Source of the DNA: Amycolatopsis nivea
GTDB lineage: Bacteria > Actinomycetota > Actinomycetes > Mycobacteriales > Pseudonocardiaceae
NCBI RefSeq assembly: GCF_004522235.1
Contig: NZ_SDLT01000008.1
Span: 237,098 to 273,933 of the forward strand
DNA length: 36,836 nt
Direction: 5' to 3'
Shown: positions 24,815 to 32,149 of the stretch, one piece after another
Layout: each line of letters starts with the position of its first letter
How positions within the stretch are numbered: position 1 is the first letter of the stretch
Notes under the pieces: generated by a model
What the model saw: only the letters and a program-made list of their open reading frames with translations
The model's database searches: none
What the model was told of the DNA's origin: nothing
Made by a program: the position numbers and the translations under genes

Positions 24815-25652
24815 CGGACTGACGCGGGGCGAGGTCTTGGGTGCCGACGGCAGCCAGCAGTTCCAGGTCGTCGCGGCCGGGTGGCGCGGTGAACCAGAGG
24901 AGGCGCTGGCTGCCGTCCTCGCTGAGCAGGTTCATGCAGTCGAGTTCGAGCACGCCGAGGGCCGGGTGCAGGATCCGTTTGCGGTCGGTGCGCCGGACGG
25001 CGACCTCGCGCTGCTCCCAGAGGTGCGCGAATTCCTCGCTGCGGGCGAGGAGCGTCGCGAGGAGTTCGTCGGCCAGGGCGTCGCGGCCGCGTTTGGCGAG
25101 CGCGGCGCGCAGGTCGGCGACGAAGACGCGCGATTGGTGCTCGTGTTCGTCCGGGTGGTATCGCTGCCGCGCGGCAGGGTCGGTGAACCACTGGTAGACG
25201 AAGCTGGCCCGGATGCCGTCGCCGGGAGCCGGGGCGCCGAGCAGCGCCTCGGCGAGCCGGTTCTGCACGAGCGGGACGCTGAGGTCGGTCATGACCTGCG
25301 CCGGCGTCGCGGTGAGCTGTTCGAGGAGGTTGAGCAGGGCCGGGTGGACGTGCGCGTTCCCGCTTGACGCGGGCGGCAGCGGACGGCCCGCCAAGTGGTA
25401 GAGATGGTCGCGCTCGTCGCTGGTCAGCCGCAGCGCCCTGGCCAGCGCGGCGAGCATCTGCTCGGACGGCTGGGTGCCGCGACCCTGCTCCAGCTGCACG
25501 TAGTAGTCCGTCGAGGCACGCGCCAGTGCGGCGACCTCGTCGCGGCGCAGCCCGGCCACCCGGCGGCGCGGCCCGGCGGAGAGGCCGACGTCCGCCGGGC
25601 TGATCCGGTCGCGCCGCGACTTCAGGTACCCGCCTAGTTCGCGCAAGTCCAT
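24792..25652 (-). CDS. XRE-type regulator with MmyB-like domain
   Basis: A 286-residue transcription factor. The N terminus (about 1-85) is an XRE helix-turn-helix with the GLRRDEVAALARASTDYYVQLEQGRG signature. The rest is the MmyB-like ligand-binding domain (LQQ-rich helices, FVYQWFTDPAAR, HLWEQREVAV). Such pairs in actinobacteria usually control an adjacent oxidoreductase. Here the neighbours are an MDR gene 52 nt upstream on the same strand and the convergent quinone reductase. A second family member lies at 32674-33501. Confidence 0.87.
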   Translation of the reverse strand: MDLRELGGYLKSRRDRISPADVGLSAGPRRRVAGLRRDEVAALARASTDYYVQLEQGRGTQPSEQMLAALARALRLTSDERDHLYHLAGRPLPPASSGNAHVHPALLNLLEQLTATPAQVMTDLSVPLVQNRLAEALLGAPAPGDGIRASFVYQWFTDPAARQRYHPDEHEHQSRVFVADLRAALAKRGRDALADELLATLLARSEEFAHLWEQREVAVRRTDRKRILHPALGVLELDCMNLLSEDGSQRLLWFTAPPGRDDLELLAAVGTQDLAPRQSAMDGRPG

Positions 25653-25704
25653 GCCGCCACTATGCCTTCGCGCGATCGGCGCAGCCAGGCGTCGTCAGCA
25701 CCAC

Positions 25705-26580
25705 TCAGGCGACGTTGAGCAGGACCTTGCCCCGCGCGTGGCCCTCGGCGAGGCTGGCGAGCGCCCGTGCGCCGTCCGCCAGCGGGCAGGTGCGGTCGAC
25801 GAGCACTTCGAGGCCCAGGTCCGCCACCTTTGCCAGCCGGGCGGCGTCCGAGGTGTGGAACACGAACGCGGCGCCGTCCGCCGGGGCGGGAGTGGTCACG
25901 AGAAGTCCGCCGGGTTTCAGGACTCGCCGCGACCGGGTCCCGACTTCGCCGCCGACGGTGTCGAGCACGACGTCGACTCCGCGGAGCTCGCGGGCGAAGT
26001 CGGTCTTCCGGTAGTCGAGCACCTCGTCGGCGCCGAGTTTCTCCGCGATGGCGACGCCCGAACCGGACGCGGTCGCGACCACCCGGGCACCGAGTTGCCG
26101 CGCGATCTGGACCGCGAAGCTGCCCACGCCCCCGGCCGCGGCGTGCACGAGAACTGTCTGTCCGGAGTGGACGTCCGCGACCTCGACCAGCGCCTGCCAC
26201 GCGGTCGCGGCCGCGGTCGGGAGGCCTGCCGCGGCTTCCAGGGTGAGGTGCGACGGTGCCGGGACCAGGTGCGCCGCGTCGAGCACGACCTGCTCGGCGA
26301 ACGCGCCGCCGGCGACCGGGTCGAGGCGGCCGACCACCGGGTCGCCGACCTGCCAGCCGGCGCCGGGCGTCGCGATCCTCCCGGAGAAGTCGGTGCCCAG
26401 GACGTAGGGGAGGGCGACCGGGAAGAAGTCGGTCATGACTCCGGAGGCGATTTTGAGGTCGAGCGGGTTCGCCGCCGCTGCCACGACATCGACGACGACC
26501 TGGCCCGGTCCGGGAATCGGCGCGGGAAGCTCGGCGAGCGTGGCTTCGGCGCCGAACGCGGTGATGCGCAGTGCTTTCAC
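25705..26580 (-). CDS. NADP-dependent MDR oxidoreductase
   Basis: A 291-residue zinc-free medium-chain oxidoreductase with AAAANPLDLKI, PYVLGTDFSG and the VHAAAGGVGSFAVQ nucleotide loop near 143-156. It is a little shorter than typical family members. The start is GTG 26580 with GGAG 8 nt before it. The gene is likely co-transcribed with the XRE regulator downstream. The substrate is unknown; quinones or enones are usual for the family. Confidence 0.85.
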   Translation of the reverse strand: MKALRITAFGAEATLAELPAPIPGPGQVVVDVVAAAANPLDLKIASGVMTDFFPVALPYVLGTDFSGRIATPGAGWQVGDPVVGRLDPVAGGAFAEQVVLDAAHLVPAPSHLTLEAAAGLPTAAATAWQALVEVADVHSGQTVLVHAAAGGVGSFAVQIARQLGARVVATASGSGVAIAEKLGADEVLDYRKTDFARELRGVDVVLDTVGGEVGTRSRRVLKPGGLLVTTPAPADGAAFVFHTSDAARLAKVADLGLEVLVDRTCPLADGARALASLAEGHARGKVLLNVA

Positions 26581-26703
26581 AGGGGTTGCTCCAGTCCGGC
26601 CGCCGGGGTGCGGCCCTGCTGCCAGGGTGCGGCGGCCCGGGACGGGGAGCTAGGCGGCGGTTGTCCTGGTGACGCTGGCACCACCTTGTGACGAGGCGAA
26701 CCG

Positions 26704-26742
26704 GGCACCGCCCCCGAATTCCGCGGCGAACGGCGGTGTGCC
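26704..26742 (-). terminator. Candidate terminator after GNAT gene
   Basis: GGCACCGCC (26704-26712) pairs with GGCGGTG-TG-CC (26732-26742), a 9-bp stem with a two-base bulge. It begins 12 nt after the stop of the minus-strand GNAT gene, the expected place for its terminator. There is no U-tract, as is common in GC-rich actinobacteria. Confidence 0.5.
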
Positions 26743-26753
26743 AAGGGAAAGCG

Positions 26754-27251
26754 CTAGACGCTCTTGGTGAGGTAAACCGCCCCGCGGATGTGTTTCCCGA
26801 GCGTGTTCGCGGGCGGTTCGGCCACTCGGTACCCGGCGCGCCGGTACATCGTCAGGTTCCGCTCGCTGCCGGAGCCGGTGTACAGCACCAGACTGGTCGC
26901 CTCCGGCGGAGCTTGCTGCTCGGCATAGCTCAGCAGCCACCGGCCGACGCCCTGTCCGGCGAGGTCAGGGGCCACCATCAAACGGCCGATCTCCCAGCGG
27001 TCCTCCTCGAGATGAGCGCGCACGGCAGCGACGAGCCGCCCGTCGATCCGGACCGTCCACACGCGAGTGGTCTCGACCCAGCCGCGCACGGTGTCCAGGT
27101 CCTCGTGCAAGGCGGGGACGTCGAGGGTGTCGTTGACGATTGCCTGCGGGGCCCAGCAGCATCGTTGCAGCACAAGGAGTTCAGCGGCGTCGGAGGATTG
27201 GGCTTCGGACAGCTGGGCATCAGCGAGCGGCAAGGCGGCGAGGTCGGTCAC
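26754..27251 (-). CDS. GNAT-family N-acetyltransferase
   Basis: A 165-residue acetyltransferase with the acetyl-CoA loop in IGRLMVAPDLAGQGVGRWLL (Q-x-x-G-x-G) and the C-terminal ERNLTMYRRAGY segment characteristic of the fold. The substrate is unknown. GTG 27251 is chosen as start because it begins the family-like N terminus; the frame extends to 27308 with an Arg-rich, less convincing segment. It is divergent from the membrane-peptide gene across 157 bp. Confidence 0.82.
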   Translation of the reverse strand: MTDLAALPLADAQLSEAQSSDAAELLVLQRCCWAPQAIVNDTLDVPALHEDLDTVRGWVETTRVWTVRIDGRLVAAVRAHLEEDRWEIGRLMVAPDLAGQGVGRWLLSYAEQQAPPEATSLVLYTGSGSERNLTMYRRAGYRVAEPPANTLGKHIRGAVYLTKSV

Positions 27252-27408
27252 GTCTCTTGATCTTGCGCGCCGCCGGCAGCGTTGTCCAGTGAATATCCAG
27301 GGCGGCACCGCTGATGCGGGCGGTCTTGTACCACGGTGTCCACAATGGAGCGTCCAGCTGGTGGACGGTGAGGACCAGCGCGGCCGGTCCGCCTACAGTC
27401 CTGCGGTC

Positions 27409-27540
27409 ATGAGTTCAGATCCGAAACCGAGAGGCGCTGCGCGGATCAGCGCCGACTGGGCCGCGGTGCTGGTCGCGGCCGTATTGGTGGCGTTGGCCGC
27501 GTTCGGCGTGCTGCCGGCGATCCCGTTCCTCGTCACATGA
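27409..27540 (+). CDS. 43-residue single-helix membrane peptide
   Basis: A short gene from ATG 27409. Its product has a charged N terminus ([13 protein letters not shown]), a hydrophobic segment rich in Val, Ala and Leu from about residue 16 to 41, and a short tail. Its stop overlaps the start of the YeiH-family gene by 4 bases (ATGA), which argues that it is translated. A -10-like TACAGT (27394-27399) ends 10 nt before the ATG, so the mRNA may be nearly leaderless. Possibly a small subunit or assembly partner of the exporter. Confidence 0.65.
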   Translation: MSSDPKPRGAARISADWAAVLVAAVLVALAAFGVLPAIPFLVT

Positions 27541-28616
27541 CCGCCGCGCTAGAGGGCCGCCGAGCGGTACCAGCAGTCGTGAGATATCTGCCGGGGCTTC
27601 TGCTGCTCGCGGCGGTCGGCATCGTCGGCACATTGGCGCAGAACGGGATCCGCAGCCTCGGCCACGCGACCGGGACCGCGCTGCCGGACATCGAATACGT
27701 GTTGTGGGCGATCGTCCTCGGACTGGTCATCCGCAACACGATCGGCATCCCGGCGCTGTTCCGGCCCGGGGTCGGGACCTACGAGTTCTGGCTGAAGACC
27801 GGCATCGTCCTGCTCGGCGCCCGGTTCGTGCTGGGCGACCTCGCCAAGCTCGGCGGGTTCAGCCTCGGTCTCATCCTGATCGACATGGCCGTGGCGACCA
27901 CGGTGATCCTGCTGGTGGGCAAGGCTTTCGGTCTCGGCGGGAAGCTGTCGTCGCTGCTGGCGATCGGCACCTCGATCTGCGGCGTGTCGGCCATCATCGC
28001 CGGCCGCGGCTCCATCGACGCCGACGACGAGGACTCCGGCTACGCCATCGCGGCGATCCTCGCACTGGGCGCGGTCGCGCTGTTCGCCTTCCCGGCGATC
28101 GGGCACGCGCTGAACCTGACCGACACCGAATTCGGCCTCTGGGCGGGACTCGCGGTGGACAACACCGCCGAGACGACCGCGACCGGCGCGGCGTACTCCC
28201 CGCACGCGCAGGACGTCGCCGTCGCGGTGAAAAGCACGCGGAACGCGTTGATCGGACTGGTCGTCCTCGGCTACGCGGCGTACTGGTCCACGCGCGGCGG
28301 CAAGGCAGTCGGCGGCGGGCTCAAGGGCCGCGCGGGTTTTGTGTGGCGCACCTTCCCGAAGTTCGTGCTGGGGTTCGTCGCGGTCTCCGCGCTGGCGACC
28401 GCGCACGTGTTCACCAAGGCGGAGGTCGCCAGTCTCGGGAACCTCTCGAAGTGGGCGTTCCTGCTGTGCTTCGCCGGGGTCGGCCTGAACTTCGACCTCC
28501 GCCAGATGGCCCGAAGCGGGCTGCGACCGCTGGTGGTGGCCGCGCTCGGGCTGGTGGTGGTCGCGGTGTGCTCGCTGGGGCTGGTGCTGGTGTCGTCGCA
28601 GTGGTTTGCCTTCTGA
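27537..28616 (+). CDS. YeiH-family putative sulfate exporter
   Basis: A 359-residue polytopic membrane protein with about ten hydrophobic helices. Segments such as [32 protein letters not shown] and [18 protein letters not shown] are conserved in the YeiH/UPF0324 family. Members are annotated as putative sulfate exporters; the transported substrate is not firmly established. It is translationally coupled to the small membrane peptide upstream and followed by a strong bidirectional terminator. Confidence 0.9.
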   Translation: MTAALEGRRAVPAVVRYLPGLLLLAAVGIVGTLAQNGIRSLGHATGTALPDIEYVLWAIVLGLVIRNTIGIPALFRPGVGTYEFWLKTGIVLLGARFVLGDLAKLGGFSLGLILIDMAVATTVILLVGKAFGLGGKLSSLLAIGTSICGVSAIIAGRGSIDADDEDSGYAIAAILALGAVALFAFPAIGHALNLTDTEFGLWAGLAVDNTAETTATGAAYSPHAQDVAVAVKSTRNALIGLVVLGYAAYWSTRGGKAVGGGLKGRAGFVWRTFPKFVLGFVAVSALATAHVFTKAEVASLGNLSKWAFLLCFAGVGLNFDLRQMARSGLRPLVVAALGLVVVAVCSLGLVLVSSQWFAF

Positions 28617-28623
28617 CGCCGAA

Positions 28624-28657
28624 CCGCGCCACCGCCAGACCCCGGGCGGTGGCGCGG
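28624..28657. terminator. Perfect 13-bp bidirectional terminator
   Basis: CCGCGCCACCGCC (28624-28636) and GGCGGTGGCGCGG (28645-28657) form a perfect 13-bp stem with an 8-nt loop. It sits between the convergent exporter (stop 28616) and aminotransferase (stop 28665) genes and should end both transcripts. It has no U-tract. Confidence 0.85.
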
Positions 28658-28664
28658 CCGTCGG

Positions 28665-30020
28665 TCAGCGCGCCTCGCGAGTAGCCGAATCGAGCGCGGC
28701 CAGCAGGATTCCGGCGGCCGTGCGCACGACGTCCGCGGTGACGTTGAGCGGCGGCAGCAGCCGGACCACGCTGTCGCCGCGTCCGCCCAATTCGACGATG
28801 AGCCCGCGGCGCAACGCGTGGTTCTGCACGGCCAGCGCGAGTTCCGACGCAGGCGCTCCGGTGCGCGGATCGGCCAGTTCGATGCCCCACATCAGCCCGG
28901 CGCCGCGCACGTCCGTCACCCACTGATGGCTGGCCAGCGGGGAGAGCAGCTCCTCGAACTGGCAGCCGCGCTCGACGACGTTGTCCAGCACGCTGTCGCG
29001 GTTGACGACCTCGATCGCCCGCGCGCCCGCGGCGAAGGCGAGCTGATTGCCGCGGAACGCGTGCGCGCGGGGAGCCCAGTGGTCGAGGCGCTCGTCGTAG
29101 ATGATCAGCGAGACCGGCGAGCCGATTCCGCTGAGCGCCTTGGACGCGACGATCACGTCGGGTTCGATGCCGTAGCGCTCGAAGGCGAACCAGGTCCCGG
29201 TGCGGCCGCAGCCGGTCTGCAGTTCGTCGACGATCAGCGGGATGCCCAGCTCCCGGGTCAGTTCGCGCACCCGGTGCACGAAATCCGCCCGCGCCGGGAC
29301 CACGCCGCCCTCGCCCTGCACCAGTTCCAGCACCACCGCCGCGGGCAGCGGGAGGCCGCCGTCGGGGTCGTGCAGCGAGCGTTCGAGCAGGTCCGGGCAG
29401 GTCGCCGCGCACGTGTCCGGATCGTGGCCGGCCGGGCAGCGGGGGCAGGAGGAGTACGGCGGGTACTGGGTGCCGGACAGGGGGTGCGCGCCCGGCCGCT
29501 GCCCGATCAGGCCCAGCGCGGCGTGCGCGCTGCCGTGGAACCGGCCCTGGTACGACACGACGCCGCCGCGTCCGGTCGCGGTTTTGCACAGTTTCAGCGC
29601 GGCTTCGACCGCGTTGGTCCCGGCGGGTCCGCAGAAGTGCAATTTCATTCGCGGGCGCAGCGCCTCGGGCAGCATCGCGAGCTGGGCCTCGGAGAACTCG
29701 TCCTTGACCGGGGTCGCGAAGTCGAGCGCGTGGGTCAGCTTGCTGAGCTGCGCGGTCATGGCCGCGACCAGTTCGGGATGGTTGTGCCCGAGGGAGAGCA
29801 CGCCCGCCCCGGCGAGGAAGTCGATGAAGACGTTGCCGTCGGCGTCGCGCACGAAGCTTCCCGAGCCCTCGGTGATCGCGATCGGCAGCCGCCGGGGCCC
29901 GCCGCGGGCGTTCGGTTCCCGGCGGTCCTGCCGCTCGAGGTACTCGGCCGAACGCGGGCCGGGCAGATCGCAGTGGACGGCGGGACCGGTGAGCGGCGCG
30001 GGATGGTCGAGGATGGTCAT
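28665..30020 (-). CDS. Diaminobutyrate-2-oxoglutarate-type aminotransferase
   Basis: A 451-residue class III PLP aminotransferase of the Dat group. GAGVLSLGHNHP (71-82), LHFCGPAGTNAVEAALK (127-143), VDELQTGCGRTG with Asp265, and the PLP lysine Lys294 in ASKALSG are all present. Dat enzymes make 2,4-diaminobutyrate from aspartate semialdehyde, a precursor of siderophores, antibiotics or ectoine-like solutes. A distinctive insert has Cys192, Cys195, Cys204 and Cys208, an arrangement that could bind a metal. No ectA/ectC or biosynthetic partner lies in the window. Its ATG overlaps the stop of the 88-residue leader ORF (ATGA). Confidence 0.88.
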   Translation of the reverse strand: MTILDHPAPLTGPAVHCDLPGPRSAEYLERQDRREPNARGGPRRLPIAITEGSGSFVRDADGNVFIDFLAGAGVLSLGHNHPELVAAMTAQLSKLTHALDFATPVKDEFSEAQLAMLPEALRPRMKLHFCGPAGTNAVEAALKLCKTATGRGGVVSYQGRFHGSAHAALGLIGQRPGAHPLSGTQYPPYSSCPRCPAGHDPDTCAATCPDLLERSLHDPDGGLPLPAAVVLELVQGEGGVVPARADFVHRVRELTRELGIPLIVDELQTGCGRTGTWFAFERYGIEPDVIVASKALSGIGSPVSLIIYDERLDHWAPRAHAFRGNQLAFAAGARAIEVVNRDSVLDNVVERGCQFEELLSPLASHQWVTDVRGAGLMWGIELADPRTGAPASELALAVQNHALRRGLIVELGGRGDSVVRLLPPLNVTADVVRTAAGILLAALDSATREAR

Positions 30021-30283
30021 CTGGGCTGTTCTCCCCTGGCAATGGTGGTGGCGCGGCCGGAGGCGGCCGCCGGGAGCCCGCCCCGGTGCGCGGCGGTCTT
30101 CCCTGCGAAAAGGGCGTTCGGGGCGAACTGTTCCCGCTCGATGCTCGGGGAGAGCCGCCGGACCCGCTTCGCCGGTAAACGGAGCGGTCGTTCTCGCGGT
30201 ATTGCGTCGCGCCGCCCCGGGCGGAATGCTTCGGTTCCGGCCCGGGGATGTGTTCCGCCGGCGCCGCGCCGCGCGTCCGTCAT
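30017..30283 (-). CDS. 88-residue leader ORF coupled to aminotransferase
   Basis: I do not recognise the product, which is basic, Arg-, Ala- and Gly-rich and lacks cysteine. Support for translation: a strong ribosome site (GGAGGAGGAG) ends 4 nt before ATG 30283, and the stop overlaps the aminotransferase start by 4 bases. The third-position G/C bias is strong only in the second half. Codon TTA occurs at 30178-30176, a rare leucine codon that in related actinobacteria can make translation depend on the bldA tRNA. It may be a small partner protein or a regulatory leader ORF. The frame extends upstream to 30598, but without a ribosome site. Confidence 0.55.
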   Translation of the reverse strand: MTDARRGAGGTHPRAGTEAFRPGRRDAIPRERPLRLPAKRVRRLSPSIEREQFAPNALFAGKTAAHRGGLPAAASGRATTIARGEQPR

Positions 30284-30851
30284 GCACTCCTCCTCCTTTT
30301 CGCGGGGATTCGCGGACCGCGGGAAAACGGCCGGCGGCGGGGGAAAACGGTTTGTCGCGAGCAGAGGCGGGGGAGGGCCGCGCTGGGCGCAGCCCTCCCC
30401 GGTCGACCTCACTGGAATACCGCGGGGCACAGCGTAGCGCAGCCGGTTCCGGTGCACCGGCTCTCCGGACGATGGCGAGCCGCGTCCGGCTCCGGAAAGA
30501 AAAGAAACGGCCGGAGTGAGGCGAGGCAATGCGCCGGGAGAGTGAACGCGGCGATTTCGCGGAGTTCGCCGTACTGGGCTGAACGACTGAATGCGCAACG
30601 GTGTTCGCGACGGCGCGAAACGGAACGTGAATATTCACGCCCCGTTTCCGGGCTGTGAATCGGAGTCCGACGACCGCATGGTGGGAAGCCTTTCCGGACG
30701 GTTGCAAGCGGGATTCCGGGATATGTCGGATGCGGGAAATGTCGAGGTTTCCGGTCTTTTCGCCGTCCGGGTCCGGTTGCGGGTGCTGTTTCCGCCGGGG
30801 AAGGGTGCCGGACCGCGGTTTCGGCAGCGGGGCTCGGCGGGCGGCGGGCAG
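30284..30851. other. 568-bp non-coding region upstream of leader ORF
   Basis: No gene is supported on either strand: open frames here lack the G/C third-position pattern and ribosome sites. The stretch carries a nested palindrome (30617-30648) listed separately and has AT-richer patches than its surroundings. It is long enough to hold the minus-strand promoter of the leader/aminotransferase unit, but I could not place one with confidence. Confidence 0.4.
30617..30648. promoter_or_regulatory. Nested 32-bp palindrome
   Basis: A perfect 14-bp core dyad, CGTGAATATTCACG (30626-30639), is flanked by AA and CC. Outside these sits a second perfect inverted pair, GAAACGG (30617-30623) and CCGTTTC (30642-30648), around the same centre. 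In total 28 of 32 bases pair. The A/T-rich centre stands out in this genome. It could be a bipartite operator or a transcribed stem-loop. Confidence 0.6.
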
Positions 30852-30892
30852 AGTGGTCCAGACCATGGCAGTGGTCTGGACCGGTGGTCCAG
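30852..30892. promoter_or_regulatory. DasR-like operator cluster
   Basis: AGTGGTCCAGACCATG (30852-30867) and AGTGGTCTGGACCGGT (30870-30885) match the HutC/GntR-type DasR site ASTGGTCTAGACCAST at about 13 and 14 of 16 positions. A third half, GGTCCAG, follows at about 30887-30892. The first two also form a 10-bp perfect inverted repeat (GGTCCAGACC / GGTCTGGACC). DasR senses N-acetylglucosamine metabolites in Streptomyces; whether its homologue acts here is inference. Confidence 0.5.
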
Positions 30893-31403
30893 TGGCTCGC
30901 GTCAGCGGCGGCGGGTGCCGGTCGCGGGTGCGTCCGGAGGAGCGGGCCTGGTCCGGCGGGGCGTGCTGGGCCGGGCCCGGGTGCCGTAGCGCGGGGTGAA
31001 CGAGATCCGCGACCTGTGTTTATCTAGACCGTAACGTTCGCGATGCAGGCAGATCACTAACCATATAGATAGTTAGAAAGTTGCTAGCGAAGAGGAATTT
31101 GCTTGTTGGTGTTGAGGTCTGCTTTAGAAAACCTTGCTGTTGAGCTGTGATTGATTCACCAAGTAGGTCGCCATGGGCATGACGCACTGTCGCCTGACTG
31201 CTACGCGCCGAGGCGATCTGTGGCCGATCCCACTGACTCTGTACACCTGCCGTTTCCGTTTCGTAATCTTCTCGCGCTTTTGCGGTGACCTGCGATCTAC
31301 CCCGAGGATCAGCGACCCGAAGCCGCCGCGCGCCGTCGCGGCTCGCGCCTGGCTCAGGTGCGAGGACGGCGATGCGGTGTGACAGCGAAGGAGCCCACCC
31401 ACC
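30893..31403. other. Long leader region of the Rpf-like gene
   Basis: No gene is supported. From about 31018 to 31170 the DNA is far richer in A and T than the rest of the window and includes an imperfect dyad at 31057-31076 (CTAAC...GTTAG, 8 of 10 bases paired). A 69-codon open frame at 31173-31382 has neither a convincing ribosome site nor the usual codon bias. The ribosome site of the next gene, GAAGGAG, is at 31387-31393. The length suggests regulated expression or a structured leader. Confidence 0.45.
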
Positions 31404-32081
31404 GTGGGACGGCACAGCAAACCCAGCAAGACGAAAACGACCCTCCAGCGCACCGGCGCGACCGCGGCTCTCGCGGGCGCCACCCTCGGCGGCATCGGCC
31501 TCGCCGGGGCGGGCACGGCCAACGCCTTCCCGGGGCAGGCCGGCATCGTCAAGTGCGAGAGCAGCGGCAACCCGACAGCGGTCAACAACACCGCCGCGGG
31601 CCAGCGCGCGGGCCGCCCCGCCGGCCTGTTCCAGATCGTCACGAAGACCTGGCTCGCGAACGGCGGCGGCCAGTTCGCCCCGACCGCCGACAAGGCGACG
31701 CCCGCGCAGCAGCAGATCGTCGCGGACCGGATCTACGCGAAGCAGGGTTCGGCCCCGTGGCAGTGCCGCGGCGGCTCCGGCCCGGCGAGCTACGCCGACT
31801 TCGGCGGCGACACCTCCGGCGGCTCGGCCGAGGTCGAGGCCGTGGCCGCGAAGCCGAAGGTCCAGGTGAAGGCCGAGGCGAAGGTCAAGTCCGCGCCGAA
31901 GCACGCCGCCCCGTCCTCGAACCCGGACGGCAGCTACACCGTGGCCGCGGGCGACACCCTGTCCGGCATCGCGAAGAACCTGAACGTCGACGGCGGCTGG
32001 CAGCACCTGCAGCAGCTGAACGCGAAGTACATCCCTAACGCCAACCTGATCCTGGTCGGCCAGAAGATCGTCACGAAGTAA
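31404..32081 (+). CDS. Secreted Rpf-like transglycosylase with LysM domain
   Basis: A 225-residue secreted cell-wall enzyme. The MGRHSKP start and signal peptide end near TANA (38-41). The Rpf/lysozyme-like domain (about 44-122) has Cys51 directly followed by the probable catalytic Glu52 in CESSGNP, then AGLFQIVTKTW, and Cys121, the likely disulfide partner. An Ala/Lys linker follows, then a C-terminal LysM (178-225; YTVAAGDTLSGIA) that binds peptidoglycan. SSGNP is more typical of soluble lytic transglycosylases than the SGGNW of classical Rpf proteins. The start is GTG 31404 with GAAGGAG 10 nt upstream. Confidence 0.87.
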   Translation: MGRHSKPSKTKTTLQRTGATAALAGATLGGIGLAGAGTANAFPGQAGIVKCESSGNPTAVNNTAAGQRAGRPAGLFQIVTKTWLANGGGQFAPTADKATPAQQQIVADRIYAKQGSAPWQCRGGSGPASYADFGGDTSGGSAEVEAVAAKPKVQVKAEAKVKSAPKHAAPSSNPDGSYTVAAGDTLSGIAKNLNVDGGWQHLQQLNAKYIPNANLILVGQKIVTK

Positions 32082-32107
32082 CCCGCCGAGGCCCTGGCCG
32101 GGCTCGC

Positions 32108-32147
32108 GCCGCTTTCCCCCGGGCGGCACGACCCCGGCCGGAGGCCG
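32108..32147 (+). terminator. Candidate terminator after Rpf-like gene
   Basis: Two short GC hairpins lie here: GCCGC (32108-32112) with GCGGC (32123-32127), and CGGCC-GGA-GGCCG (32135-32147). They begin 27 nt after the stop codon. Either could end the transcript, unless it continues into the repeat array. Confidence 0.35.
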
Positions 32148-32149
32148 CC

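Noticed and set aside
27338..27366. Inverted repeat GTCCAC/GTGGAC between GNAT and the membrane peptide gene
   Set aside because: Six-base arms with a 17-nt loop are expected by chance at this GC content.
30017..30283. RiPP precursor peptide interpretation of the leader ORF
   Set aside because: No modification enzyme, peptidase or exporter typical of a RiPP cluster is adjacent, and the peptide has no cysteines or clear core repeat.
31173..31382. 69-codon frame upstream of the Rpf-like gene
   Set aside because: No convincing ribosome site, unusual codon use, and it lies in a likely leader region.
31000..31403. c-di-AMP (ydaO) riboswitch before the Rpf-like gene
   Set aside because: Such riboswitches often precede rpf genes, but the conserved GGTGAATC and CCGAATCCGTCAGCTAACC-type blocks are not present.
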